DNA of 25,862 nucleotides. It comes from Hyphochytrium catenoides. Taxonomy: Eukaryota; Sar; Hyphochytriomycetes; Hyphochytriales; Hyphochytriaceae. The stretch lies in the NCBI GenBank assembly GCA_900088475.1, contig FLMG01000972.1, forward strand, positions 1-25,862. Reading direction: 5' to 3'. The notes under the pieces are model-generated. The model worked only from the letters and a program-made list of their open reading frames with translations. It ran no database searches and had not been told where the DNA came from. This document shows, piece by piece, positions 8,203-19,800 of this stretch (position 1 is its first letter; each line of letters begins with the position of its first letter). Made by a program: the position numbers and the translations under genes.

Positions 8203-11200
8203 GAGAGACAGACAGACAGACAGGGGCAGTGCGGAAACCCAAACAAAGGAACAAGACCAGAGACAACGTTGAGATGGAGCTTCGAGAACTCATTAAATGA
8301 GAAGCACAGTGTCTTACCAACTTTCATTGTGACCTCCATCTGCGGTACGCCCTTGTTCATCACGTTGTGCGCCCTAAGGAACTTGGAAAAGAATGGTGGC
8401 TCGCTCTCTAAGAAGGGCATCTTTTTAAGGTGGATGTGGATGTCATAGATGCCTTCATTAAAATAGTTCCCGGCCCATCGAGCGGCCAGAAGACAGGCCA
8501 TCAGTGGCAGACCCCACTCCATGACACCCGTACATTCCAAGATGATGACTGTAAGGGATATAGTCATCCGAGAGACGCCTCCTAAGAAAGAAGCGGCACC
8601 CATAAGAGCGTACATTCCATCAGACGCTGCGATAGGGATGGAGGTCCGACGCAGCAGGTAGACCCATATCCTGATAAATGTTAGCTCAGGTTAGCGACGT
8701 CTTAATGAGTGAGACTGAGACTTCATGGATCCAAACAGACACCCAAAAGGAATTGCAAGATGAGTTATGTAAGACGCTGACTGAGAGGTTAACAAAGCGC
8801 ATCTCGAAGCGATAAGATAGGGTATCGTGACTCCAGGAAGTGAGTGTAATCTTTGAGACCAAGCACCAGAAGAACATCTTCATCACCCATGCAGATCCCT
8901 CGCGCGGTAGTACCTGCCATATGCGGATCCCATCATGATGGTGGGAACAAACAGTCCGGAGGGAATGCTGATTCCATAGACGATGCAGGTCAGCACCACT
9001 CCGGGGAGGAAGAAGAGAAGAAGAGCTCTCATGTCGAAACTTTCTCCTCTTTCCACGCCCACACTTTCGGGTCCCTCGGATGTAAAGTGCAAGAGCTGCT
9101 TGATGGAGACATCATAGGGAACAAACCAAAGAGATGCTAGGTCGTTGTACTCCTCCGGGCGGCAAAAAAAGCTGTTCAGTTCTCCTGCTGTGGTAAGCTT
9201 CTCCTCTGATGGCCGAGGAAGACACTTTCCTAAGGTTTTGATTGATTAGGCAAAAGAAGATAGTGGAGATGGTTGGATGTGGTTACAGAAGTAATGGCTC
9301 CCATTTAGGGTTGAAAGTATGAATGAGTCACCAGGCCATGGTCCCAACAGCGAAAAAGACGTTAGGCTGGTAGAGTGTGTGCGCGGTGTGGGACAGCTGA
9401 AGAAGGAAGGAAAAGGTAACTTGTGTCAAAAAAGCAGCGGATCAATGCAACGACTAAGTGTACGTCAAACAGGAGCAAGGTGGAGCGGTACTCTTACCGA
9501 AGAAGTAAGGCACCAGATACTGCGTGCTCGTCACCAGTGCCGTCACAAAAAGAGCCTCTAAGACTTTCACTTTCCAATCTCTCAAGGTACCCATTCTCGC
9601 CTTTGTGATCTTAGTGTTAACACTATTGAAAAGCGCACCTAGCAGTCCGCCTCCAATGCCCATCAAGACGAAGATAGAGACTTCCCACGCCACATATTCC
9701 TTTCCTATAGAGGAGAAAGAGCCAAAGGAGAATGTTCCTGTCTGACTTCCTAGGTAGCCTAGCGTTTGCGTAGTCTGGGAATAAGTAAGAAAGATATTGA
9801 GGGTGAACGCCGAGACCATTGCGCAGAAGAAAGCCCTCCAGGTAAGAGACTGGTGCCAGAAAGACGCTCCTTCCTCCAGAGAGAACAGCACTCCTCCAAC
9901 TGGGGATCCGAAGGCAGCTGCTACTCCTGCTGCAGCTCCACAAGCGATGAAGTCTCTCTTCTCTTTGTCGTTACGGAAGGCGCTGAACTTCGAGAAGCTC
10001 GTGTCCAGGCCGAAACTAGTAGATTTACCCTGAGATAGACCTGCACCTACCACGGCCCCGCTGCAGAACACCAGGAATAGACAGCGACCTTGTCAGACAG
10101 AGTAAAGCGAAGGGCTACGCTAGATGGCGCGACGGAAGATGGAGCTCCGATAAAGACAATAGACTGGCAGACGCGTCTTTATCCGTGCCGGCCACGTGTG
10201 TTACTCCTACCTGTGAATCATCGGACCTTCTTTACCAATTGGAAGGCCAGAAGAGACGGACAGGATGATCCCAAACATCTTGGCGGCTAGGGTCTTGATC
10301 CGAACCACCCTAGGGATCTTTATACCTACCATTAGGGGTCAGAGAAAAAAATAAGGAACAGCAAAGGAGGTAAAAAATGAGTGGGATCCGATAGCAAGTA
10401 GTTGCGAAGGCGAATGGATTAAAAGGGAGGGGCGAGAAGAAGATAACGAGCAAACTATCAGCTTAAAAATCGCTAAACGAGGCGAAAGGATAGAGTCAAC
10501 GGACCATTAAGTGTGCATTTGATCTCCGGAATGCCTGAGCCTCCAGCAACAGGGCAAACTTTAGCCACAAAGAATGAAGCGATCAGGACAAACCCTAAGC
10601 AAGTTCCAACGTAGGCGAGGTAAGCTTGGCCCGACCATGACCATCCTCCCTCCTTATGTCCATCCTGAGTCTGCTCTCTTTCTCTAAGGAGCTCCTGCTG
10701 GATTATACCTCCCACAGTCGCAAACTTCCATGCTTGTAATTTGCTGGTGAAAGACTGGATGAAGATCGCGACCATTGCTGTGGTCATTCCTATAAGAAAG
10801 GTCATAATCCAGCGGCCTAACATTATCATCCGCAAGGTGTCTTCCGTCTGCTCCTGCATATGCTGCAGAGNNNNNNNNNNNNNNGAAGATAGGGAGAAAC
10901 CAGAAGGATGACTCTCGTGTCTTCGTACCTGCTTTCAAACTCGTCATAGTCATAGCTCTCAATCTGCTTGGTGAGTCGGTAAATTGCCTCCTCCTCCTGT
11001 CTGATACTGTCAGGAAGAGACGAGACAGAGGCAGTTTCACTGCGGTCACCCGTCGGTGGAGTCTCCGGTAGGCCTTCATCATTTATCACTGCAATAACAG
11101 CCAATCAGGCACGAAGGAGCAAAGCGACGGGGAAGTGAAGTGAGGCACGCCGTTGAAGAAAAGGATATTTAGAGAGGGAAAATGAGAGGATGGTAGATGC

Positions 11201-11518
11201 CATGGGAGAAGGGACGAGTGGAGAGCCAAATGCTTGAGAGTTGTAGAAGGAGACGGACAGCGGGCACGCCAATAAAGCAGCTTGCTTGCCTGGGGCCAGG
11301 AAAAGAGAGAGCGTGTACGTTCTCTAGAGAGAGGATGACGGTAATAGTGCAACAGATCAGATGCAGGAGACTAAGGGCACAAGGTAAGAGTTCTTGAGGC
11401 ACTTGCTCCTACCTGTCACCCTGGCTCGGGTTCTGATAGGATGCGGCAAAAGCCGCGTCATTTCATTGGGAATAGTCTCAGAGACAGGAGATAGTTCTCC
11501 TTCACTATGGTTCCTCAT
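6651..11518 (-). CDS. ClC-6/7-type chloride/proton exchanger with two CBS domains
   Basis: Twelve exons (minus strand): 11518-11413, 11088-10929, 10862-10505, 10325-10211, 10060-9498, 9229-8914, 8670-8318, 8056-7961, 7882-7764, 7535-7392, 7313-7260, 7073-6651; about 935 aa. All junctions are in phase except exon 2/3, where the assembly gap lies. Signature motifs occur in order. GGSGIPE (about residue 200) carries a serine, as in chloride-selective members. GKEGP (about 236-240) holds the gating glutamate of exchangers. [11 protein letters not shown] (about 300) holds the proton glutamate and is typical of the ClC-6/7 clade. GLFVP follows later. CBS1 spans exons 7-9 and CBS2 exons 10-12 (GLRHL, then GFITRKDV). 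Residues 19-25, EMTRLLP, form an acidic dileucine signal for adaptor sorting. Likely role: electrogenic chloride/proton exchange supporting acidification of a lysosome or vacuole. A tail of about 115 residues after CBS2 is unrecognised. Confidence 0.95.
8151..8223. repeat. (AG)22 microsatellite followed by a GACA repeat
   Basis: A perfect (AG)22 run at 8151-8194 is followed by a GACA tetranucleotide repeat at 8207-8223. Both lie inside the seventh intron (8317-8057) of the chloride/proton exchanger gene, which is read on the minus strand, so the transcript carries CU repeats. The tract does not touch coding sequence. Confidence 0.95.
10871..10884. other. Assembly gap (14 N)
   Basis: Fourteen undetermined bases lie between exons 2 and 3 of the exchanger gene. 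The flanks look like an intron: donor AG|GTACGA at 10928 and acceptor CTCTGCAG ending at 10863. However, exon 2 ends in phase 2 and exon 3 needs phase 0. Missing sequence, a lost small exon or a wrong gap size could explain the clash. Confidence 0.95.
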
Positions 11519-13534
11519 CTCTTTCCAACGTCACTGTCTTAAAGTGCATAGACCAGCTGCTCTAACAGCACGGGCGAAGCTCTAAGCCAGTATAGCGCAG
11601 CAATCCTTCAAGCTTCTCGCTAGGACGCGCCCACAAGTGATGCAGTCTACAAAGAGATAGAGAGAATGATGCTCGTCTGATAGTGCGGTTCGTGGTGATC
11701 ACTGATCAAAGAAGGTCCTGGGTCCTCGTGTGAAGAGGTGGAAAGGAAGTGACAGTGTCTGAACGAAAGGGAGCGACGACAAGGGAAGGGAGGCTCACTT
11801 TAGAAGAACTGAAGTCCAAGAAAGAGTGCAAGCCAAGGAGCAAAAGTGCATCTTTGGCCTTGCCCATAAACGCTGATGGACAAGGCAGAGAGAAAAGAAG
11901 AGGAGGTTTCCCTGCACTGTTGGAGCCGCTTGGACTAGGAAGGACATTGAAGTGGCTTGCAAGTGTAAGGCCAAAGAGGCCTGGAGGCGATGAGGGCTTG
12001 AGGAGAGAGAGAGAGAGAAATAACTTCATCAAATGCTATGACCCAACCAAGACAGAGTAAGGGCTACACATCAGACAGATGTGGCGAGAGAGGGAACCTA
12101 CCGAGGATAAATGCTTAGAAAGGAGAGAGACAGAGACCAGACACAGAGAGGGAAATTCGAGACAAGAGAGAGAAAGAAGAGAGAGAGAGAGAGAGAGAAA
12201 AGCCTCAAATGATTGTGGATGGCCGGGCCATCAAAAAGCAAACGAGAGACAGGATCTTGTCCCAAAGATAGACATGATAGCTGTGAGGAAGAGTGGCTAG
12301 TTATGTGAGACAGAGTGAAACAATAGAGGCACAGAGGACGACTGTTTCTAATCAAAGACAAAAGACAGACTGGCAAAGAGAGAGACACATCATCTCAGAG
12401 AGAGAGAAGGCCAACCAAAAAGAGAGGGACATGCCAGAAAAAAATCGAGGTCAGACAGGCTTTTGTGGCCAAAGGAAGACAGACAGGACATAAGGAGCTG
12501 TCAGAAGGCGGAGTATTATTGGATAGTATAGCAACTAATAGCTCTATTATGAGGCTTGAGCGGTCTAGAATCAGGTACAAAGGTCAGAGGTCCCCCACGA
12601 GGATGGTGATATGGGAACCGAAGACAGCCAAACCCACCAAGAAAGTTCTGCTTGCTTTTGCATAAAATTTGATTTTGAAAAACAAACAGCAGATGTTTAA
12701 AAATAAATAAACTTCGTATTTACCTCTGCTATGTTCTTTGTTTGTCTTGTGATGATTTTATAAAAAGGCATATATTTAATCCCACCAATCAGACAAGCTT
12801 GTTTTATTCCTCCCATCCACATTTATTCATAAATTACATAAAGATATTATTGAGGTCAATTTTACCGAAGAGACACATTCCGGCCGTCTGGGAGGAAGAA
12901 GGAAAAAGAAGGAATGACATTCTTGACAGGGGGAAGACGACGATAGTGCGATCCTTTCCCTCCTTTCCCTCGTCTCCCGCTGCAAAAAATATTGGCTGCA
13001 GCCTGTTACTGCCGCGCAAGGACAAACAGTGGAGGCGTGGGCGTTCGTCATCCGCCAGATTTCCTGGTCGTCGAGTCCTGCTCGACCATAAGTATGCATT
13101 GGGGTTGAGGCGGCCCCCAGGCCATCATCTTATCCGTCATCCCTTTTCTCCAAAATGATAAGCAACTAGTGTGACTAGGAAGTGTCCAAAGAGTTGCTGA
13201 GGCTGAAGAATGAGCTCTTACGTGCCCGTTGTATGTGGCGTCCTTTCATAACAGAGTTTAAGAGGTGGCAGCTGATATGGTAAATTGCATGTTGTACCCT
13301 TAGCGATGGCTGCTGCGTGGCTCTTCCACACTATTATCAACGGAGGAAGAACGCATTGGTGAAGACATTGAGACGTCATAACCCTTTGCAAGTCTACTTT
13401 ACCTGAACCTGTAGATGGTGGGATAGGGAGACTGGTGACCTCGCCTGGTGCCCAAAAAAAAGTCTAAAAGGAGCTAAACGCCTGCTTAAAACCAACGATA
13501 ACAGCCACAGACCAGTCCGAGAAGACAGACTTCT
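11519..13534. other. Intergenic region, GA-rich in the middle
   Basis: This separates the 3' end of the USP gene from the 5' end of the exchanger gene, both on the minus strand, and must hold the promoter of the latter. From about 12001 to 12440 the plus strand is full of GA runs, so the sense strand of the exchanger transcript would be CT-rich. Open frames of 103 aa (11749-12060) and 138 aa (12742-13158) have no recognisable domain, biased composition and no matching exons. No RNA gene was recognised. Confidence 0.6.
12660..12850. other. AT-rich island in intergenic DNA
   Basis: A stretch of about 190 bp is clearly richer in A and T than the rest of the window, with A runs and T runs (for example aaaaataaataaa at about 12699-12711). 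It lies between the exchanger gene's upstream GA-rich zone and the 3' side of the USP gene. It may be a transcription-termination or scaffold-attachment element, or the remnant of an insertion. Nothing in it reads as a gene. Confidence 0.5.
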
Positions 13535-16500
13535 TTATGCTTTCAGGTTCTGCTCTTCGTTATGCCCAAACAAGAGCACACTGGTTTTAGATGTGCCTAC
13601 AAGCTCTACTAGCTTGTCTCCGCAATATTCTCTTCTTTGTATGCACCAGAAGCTGACGCCCTGCGCCTCTATTAGGTCCCGCTCTTGCAGTACTCTAGGA
13701 CGTGAGGAATCCAGCTGCTCACAGACAAAGTCCCCTGATAGCTGAAGGAGAAGAAGAGAATGATCAGGTTAGTACACGAGGAGTTGATAGTACGTAGTAG
13801 GCACTTCCACTACTACCGCACTACTCGGAATCTTTGGCTATCTTTCTTTGATAACCCTGATTTATAAGCTATGCTCTCCCTCTCACTTGTGTCCTCGATT
13901 GTTCTCTTCCTCAACAACTACCGCCGCACTTAATCCCCTTGGAGATGTCCACCTAAGCTGCCACGGCAAACTTAGATCATCCGTGCTTCTTTCAACTTCT
14001 CACGGCCCAAGAGCGTCATACCAAATATTGTGAGAGCCTACTCTCAAACCTCTGTCTGACGGCATAGACATCTTCCTCCTTCTCGTCTTTGTCCTTTAGA
14101 TGAAGAAGGAGCATCCTATCCTTTGGAGACATCAGTGCCGCTACATGCTGCATTGTTATCTCTAAGTGTGTGACCGCTCTAAGCACGATTGCGAAGGTAC
14201 TGCTCTGTGCAGACTCATCAATGTTCCAGCCCTTGACCACAAGTACGGGAACCTTTGCATGAAGAAGTATATGCTTGGTGGTGCTTCCTGAAGGGGACCA
14301 CAGTGATCAGAAATCAGGCAGCGGATAGAGGTGTGGGAAAAAATATCCATGACAGTGAAACGTGAATAATCTTTATAGACGACACGGGCGCGGGACCCAG
14401 AAGCCCTTGAACAGCAAAGAGCTTAATGGAGGAGCCTTGTAAAAAGCAAATAATGCAGGAACATCAGCATTACCGATGGTTTTCCCACGGGGTCCTGATG
14501 CTCCATAAGAGCCCAAAACGAGTAGACAGTCGGGTTGGCCTTGTCGCTTTGCAATGACATCAAGTATAACCGCTTTCTGTGACTGCCCCGGTTCACAAGG
14601 CAGATTTTGGAAGGACAGGATGCCCTCCCTAAGCTTTTCAGTCTTTATCCTCTCTAGATAATCTGGGAGGCGCGAATTGCTTAAGTCCAGGAAACTCACA
14701 AAAGTGAATGAGTCGGGTAACGCAGACTGAGATAGGGGGCCACTCGTTCACAGATCTCAAAGAGTGATACGCACAAGTGACATGTTGAAATCTACAGCAG
14801 TATCTTGAACATGATGACGGAGACAAAGCAGAGTGCCCAAGAGACGTGGTCCTCAATCAGGAGCCGGCTTTCAAGGGCAGAAAAAAAGAACATGACGTCT
14901 CTTAGATGATTGGTGTCCTATTGATAACACGTAAGGCGCACCTTGCTCTATAAACGTTGAGGAGAAAATATCTGATCGTCCATCCTGGGTCTCTGGCGTC
15001 GCCGTGAAAGCGTGGATTACCCGGATACTTCCATGCCGTCGCAGCTTCAATGCAGTGCTCCAGGCGAGGTGAGAGTGACCTAGGTGTGAGCTCTAAGAGT
15101 TTGAAAATGCCTTCCTATATGCAACGTGCTTGTATAGACATGTGTCTCGTCAGTCAAGTTTTACTTACGGGAGCCATCCGTTAGCACCAGAAAATTAAAG
15201 AGCTGTAAGGGCTTTCGCGTAACCCCTACATGAGGAGCGATCAGATGCGCCTTCTTGGAGGAATGTTCGCCTCGGATCACGCTATCTGTTGTCTGAGCCT
15301 ACCAGTAAGAAGTCTTCGATATACAGTGCTTAGCCTCTCGTATAGTGCGAGAAGACATACGGAACCAGTTTCTCTCACAGCTTCCTCGGTAAGGACTCCA
15401 CTGTCAAACGAGTGTAAGAACATATCTGCAACTTCATTGTTCAAATAGTGGAGATCTAGCTCGTCTATTTTCCGCAGGCACTCTTCGTAGTTTTCCTCCA
15501 ATACTGTCATTGCGGCAGGATATAGTGAACCCAGCGGGACCTATATCATAGTGCAAAGACTAACTCTTAGAGATGAATGAAGACCATGGAGAAGGGTGAG
15601 GTACCTTGTAGATCCGGCAATGGTTGCCAACGTGCAAAGGAGGCACTTCAGTGAGATTGCCATAGGTCTCTATGAGCGTGCGCTGTACAAGAGAAGGTTT
15701 TTGGATTTCTGCAAGCTTGACAATCTCTAGATTCATTTCGGATTCCCTTGGTGGATGTGAAAGCTTGGTAAGAGTTTTGACTCCCGAAGGATAAGCCAGC
15801 CACTAATGGCGAGAGTTGTTTCACGTTTCGCCTGCTCCCAAGGCGATCACAGCCACCTGCAAATGGGTCCTAATGGGTCCGTCAGTCCCAGCAAAGCAGC
15901 TCTCCATTCGTGTCAGTATCTTCATTCATCGCCAGTCCTCGTGACTTCTTGGGGCCACGGGCCACGTTATCTCATAAGACAACATGTCAAATCCCAGTGA
16001 ATCGGCACAAGAGCGGCGACAAGAAAGCTAGATCATCGTAAGTCATGATTGAGTCAAGGTTATCAGTCCTGAGGTAGTGCCTATACAGCAAGCTACCTTT
16101 CGAAGAGGACAGAGTAACGGACTGTCCGTAGATGAAGGTGGAGCTGTATAGGACCTGTACACTTCTGCACAACAACAACACATATAGTGTAGTTCTACAC
16201 TGTGCCTTGTACAAGCACTACGGGTGAGTGTGATGATGAATGAGGAAGTCGGACGGAATAATTTATTTCAAGGGGTCAATAGAAAGAGTGACGGTGGTGA
16301 TTACCATCTATCGAATCCACTACTGATAACCACAAACTGGTCCTTCATTCGCGAAACGTCACAGAGGAGTGTGGGAGGGGGGTGTCTGGAGGGCGGAGCA
16401 TCGGCATCAGCATCCACGGTGACAGTGAGAAGCAGCAGCGTCTCTGGCAGCCCGCGTCGGCTGCCTCTCGCTCCTCCCTGCCTTCTCCCTCGCCATCTCT

Positions 16501-16818
16501 TTCTCCTCTTCTTCGCGCTTCGCGGTCAGTTCTTCTTCTTTATGAGTCTCTGGCTCTAATTTAGTCTCTTTCGGTCGCCTACCTGTGTTAATAAGGCCAT
16601 GCCTCATAATATGGTTGATACTCTCTCTTAATAAGGCATCTGCCCACTCGCTATGAACTCTTCTTGTCCATCTTTTCTGACGGTGAGGTGGGTGCCGACA
16701 AAAAGAAATTGTTTGGGAAGCACTATATTGCACTATGCACTTCCTTGAAGGAGGAGAAAAGCAGAGGAAAGGCACCTCCACGACGGTCTGGTCGGGTTCC
16801 ACCGTATGGGGCTCCCAT
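13535..16818 (-). CDS. Universal stress protein with one canonical and one degenerate USP domain (5' exons tentative)
   Basis: Seven exons are firm and in phase: 15802-15605, 15540-15361, 15292-15169, 15079-14931, 14726-14474, 14287-14022, 13741-13535 (458 aa plus stop). The first USP domain starts at strand 1 with FNFLVLTDGSRHSHLAW, followed by LKLRRHGSIRVIHAF. After splicing it carries the ATP-binding signature G-2x-G-9x-G-S exactly (GSYGASGPRGKTIGS), then LLHAKVPVLVVKGW. A second USP-like domain follows, with MLLLHLKD and ending LVGTSKTSVLLFGHN, but the glycine signature is absent, so it may be structural. About 150 residues before the first domain are unrecognised. Upstream pieces at 15900-15857, 16161-16009, 16385-16305, 16676-16583 and 16818-16741 look coding but do not all phase together. 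The N-terminus and the start at 16818 are therefore guesses, and a separate small gene there is possible. Likely role: nucleotide-dependent stress signalling in the cytosol. Confidence 0.8.
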
Positions 16819-16886
16819 AATGCTTCTAAGAATGTAGAGTAGGAGAGACGCTAGGGTTGCCGCCCCGAATCCACCACTCTCGCAAA
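16819..16886. promoter_or_regulatory. Putative divergent (bidirectional) promoter
   Basis: If the tentative start of the USP gene (ATG at 16818-16816, minus strand) is right, only 68 bp separate it from the ATG of the LRR/Sfi1/IQ gene (16887, plus strand, context AAAATGG). Both transcripts would then need to share this stretch, and each start would probably lie inside the other gene's 5' flank. No TATA box is evident. Confidence 0.3.
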
Positions 16887-19800
16887 ATGGCCAGCGGACC
16901 GACGAAACCCAGTGGTTTGCAGTATCTCCAGTTCCTAAGGGATGAAGCTGCAGCACTTGAGACGCCATCTAGGAGGTCGGGTGTGGCCAGCATAGGAAGC
17001 GGAAGAGGAAGAGGAGCTGGGACTCCTGGATTACCTGGAAAGAAGAAGCATAATAGGAATGTTGATCATCAAATATCTCCACCACAGCTCAATGAAAAAA
17101 GAGGAGGAGAGAAACTACTGGAGAATGAACAGAACCGTAGTAGCAAAGATTGTCGATCTCCTGCAGCCAAGAAGCCAAGGTAAGCCAAGGGAGAGTTGGT
17201 TCTCCCACTTTACCTCCATCTTCGCAGTGTTGCTCTATCTTCCATTAGCTTGCTGTGGTCATTGCCGCGAGTGGTGCTTAATAAACGTTTCTGACCTTAT
17301 ACTTGATGTTACATTCCTTATGTCCTGTCCTTAACGTCTCTTCCACTGAAGGTCAATGCCATCGTCCTCCATGGAGCTCCTAACAACAATCAAGACTAAA
17401 CTAGTGAAGCCGCTGAAAGAGAACAAAGATGTTCAGGATGAAACTCACCTCAATCTTCCCTCTTCCCAACTGCGGTACGTCGTGTTTCGTGACTGCTCTA
17501 ATATTGGCCAGTGAAGACCTTATAAGGATGCACTAACTCTCTTATTCCTCGCCCCGAACATACCTCTCTTCCATCCCCCTTATGCTCTCTTACCGCTCGT
17601 TCCTACTTCTCTTTCCAATCCATTTGTTGCCCCCCTAAATCCTCCGTTATCTCTCACGTACGTGCAGTCGACATGAGGAAAGAGTGGTCTCTCTACTGGA
17701 AGATGTGCATGCCGCGCTTAGGGCTAAAAGGTATTCATCGTCACTACTTGTCACTCCCACACACCTCTTATCATGTGTACCTCTAATATTCTACGGTTCA
17801 CTTCTTTCCATCTAAACCCTTCGGCTTTCTGTTCGTCGCATTGGACGGTGGTAGACAAAAGACCGGAAAGCCGGAGGACCTATTGGAAGGCGGAAGAACA
17901 ACAACAGAAAGCCAACAAAGATATAGTCAGGGCAAAGCGCCCAAGCATTCTGGGAACAAAGAGGAGGTACTAGCCCCTGAAAGGAATGCAGACCTTTCTG
18001 CATACCTTCTTCGGAAAATTCTTGTCCACCGTCAACCTTGTCCTTGATTATTGTCACATCTGCAATGTCATGTTGACCTTGGCGTTCCTTCTTTCGCAGC
18101 AGCTGCCGTCAATCCCCTCATCAACCGCGCTGGACGTGGGACTGGTAACTCCCAGGGACGCTGTAGATGAGCTGCCCCAAGAGCTATTCTCGCTCTTTCC
18201 AACGGGAGACCCCCAGCCAGCCGTCGACCTAACGGACTGGGCCTGGAACATTCTAGAGGGGGCTGTGCTAATTAAGGCAGCCTCTTATCTCAGCCCACAC
18301 GTTACCTCTATCACCTTGCCGGGGCTATCTGAAGAAGTGCAAATGTCTGGTATGGCACCACTTTGCTTTGCCTTATCTTGGTTGACCCATGTCCCGTTTC
18401 CTTTAGCTTCTCGTCTCCACAATCCTTTCATCTTGTTGCTCTCTTTCTTTCTGCGAAAGTGGATCACAATGAGGTAGTTCTTGACATCTCCACCCTATTC
18501 GTCACATGCGACTGGTCCTTTTGTAGCAGTGAGCGTATCCATCACTCTCTGTCATCGTTGCTTTAACGGCCACCTCCCTTCCTTACTTTTGGAGTCTCTC
18601 GTCTTCTTCTTCTCCAACTCCTCTGTCGGCCCATCCATCTTCTCTGTATCACCTATTATTGAGGTGAGGATGTCCTTTGTTCGCGCTCCTCACTTCCTGT
18701 GCGTTGCTGCCTCACACTGCTGCCAGCTGTTACAAGCTTCCTACTGGCCGCTCCAAACCTGTCACATCTGGATCTCTCCCGTTGCAGAGTGAGAAATATG
18801 GTAAGGGCCATTGTTGTGAGATGTACAGCAGAGAGTTAGGAGGAAGGCCGTGGGACAGATAACATATAGCGAGGAGAACAGAGAAGCATCGCAAAGGCAC
18901 TGATCTCGTTGGCGTTTACCATCACTACCTTCTCTCCCTCAGGCTTCGCAAGTCATGCTGTTAACAACCAATCTACCACGACTCTCTTCCTTCCGGTTAT
19001 CTGGCTGTGACTTTGTCAATGAAAGTAAGTCGTCCTCCTTTGCATCCTTCCCAACCTTGAATGGGAAGACACAGCCAATTCGTATCACTTACATTATGTA
19101 TGCCAAACTGATTGCACAACCGCAGAGACCTTGCGAAGTATTGTTTCATCTGGTGTCTGTCTCACGGTCTTAGACATATCGGAGTGCCACAATATCGGCC
19201 CGGGGAGTTTAGGAGCATTGGGCTCGAAGCTAACCTCGCTTCGACTCTTGAACGTATCGGGATGCAGTCTTGAAGAAGCAGAGGTGAGCATATAAAGAGA
19301 ACCGACTAATGTCGCCCTAAATTCAAAAGATCTCTGGATAACCTCTCTTGTTGTCCTCTGTCTCTTAACCCTTGCGGACCTGGACATCGCTGCCATAGAT
19401 CTGTGAGGTCATTGTCGCTAACCGAGGGAGCCTTCAAGACTTTGCAGCGGCACGCTGCGACTGGGTAAAACTACTACCGTCACCCTACACGCTCTCTATT
19501 CTACATGTTACTTTTTTTACTCCTTTCTCCGCTAACCCTTTCCATCACCGGAGTTTGGCGGCTCCATGCCATCAACCTCTTCTTTGACTCTGGATCCTCT
19601 GACTCCTTCGGTCTTCTCACTATTTGTTCCAGGTCACTGATGATACACTGGCTGCGTTAGGAGAGTGCAAGCGGGTCATCAAGGCAAACCTCTCCTATTG
19701 TACCAAGATAACAGACCAAGGGGTAACAGCTACGCCAGCCGCCACACAGCTTCCTTTTCCTTTTCCGATCCTTTCGCACTTCCGTCTAAAGATATGAGCT

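Noticed and set aside
8087-8320. Minus-strand frame with a long Ser-Leu run continuing from exchanger exon 7
   Set aside because: It is read-through of the intron microsatellite. The donor G|GTAAGA at 8317 and the phased acceptor before 8056 restore the CBS1 sequence.
11749-12060. 103-aa plus-strand open frame rich in Lys, Arg and Glu
   Set aside because: It lies in GA-rich DNA upstream of the exchanger gene, and its makeup follows the base bias.
13067-13086. Short inverted repeat (gtcgag/ctcgac)
   Set aside because: A 6-bp stem is expected by chance in a window this size and has no clear context.
12950-13110. Minus-strand stretch with GGCAGTA, GCAGCCAAT and ATTTTTTG in an order loosely like a U4 or other Sm-class snRNA
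   Set aside because: The spacing and the rest of the RNA do not match, and there is no convincing 5' stem or 3' stem-loop. The likeness is probably chance.
12742-13158. 138-aa plus-strand open frame in the intergenic region
   Set aside because: No family resemblance, part of it is AT-rich intergenic sequence, and no exon model or neighbour supports it.
14760-14926. Possible extra USP exon reading SRLLIEDHVSWALCFVSVIM
   Set aside because: Exons 15079-14931 and 14726-14474 already join in phase without it, and the piece ends in a stop with no good donor.
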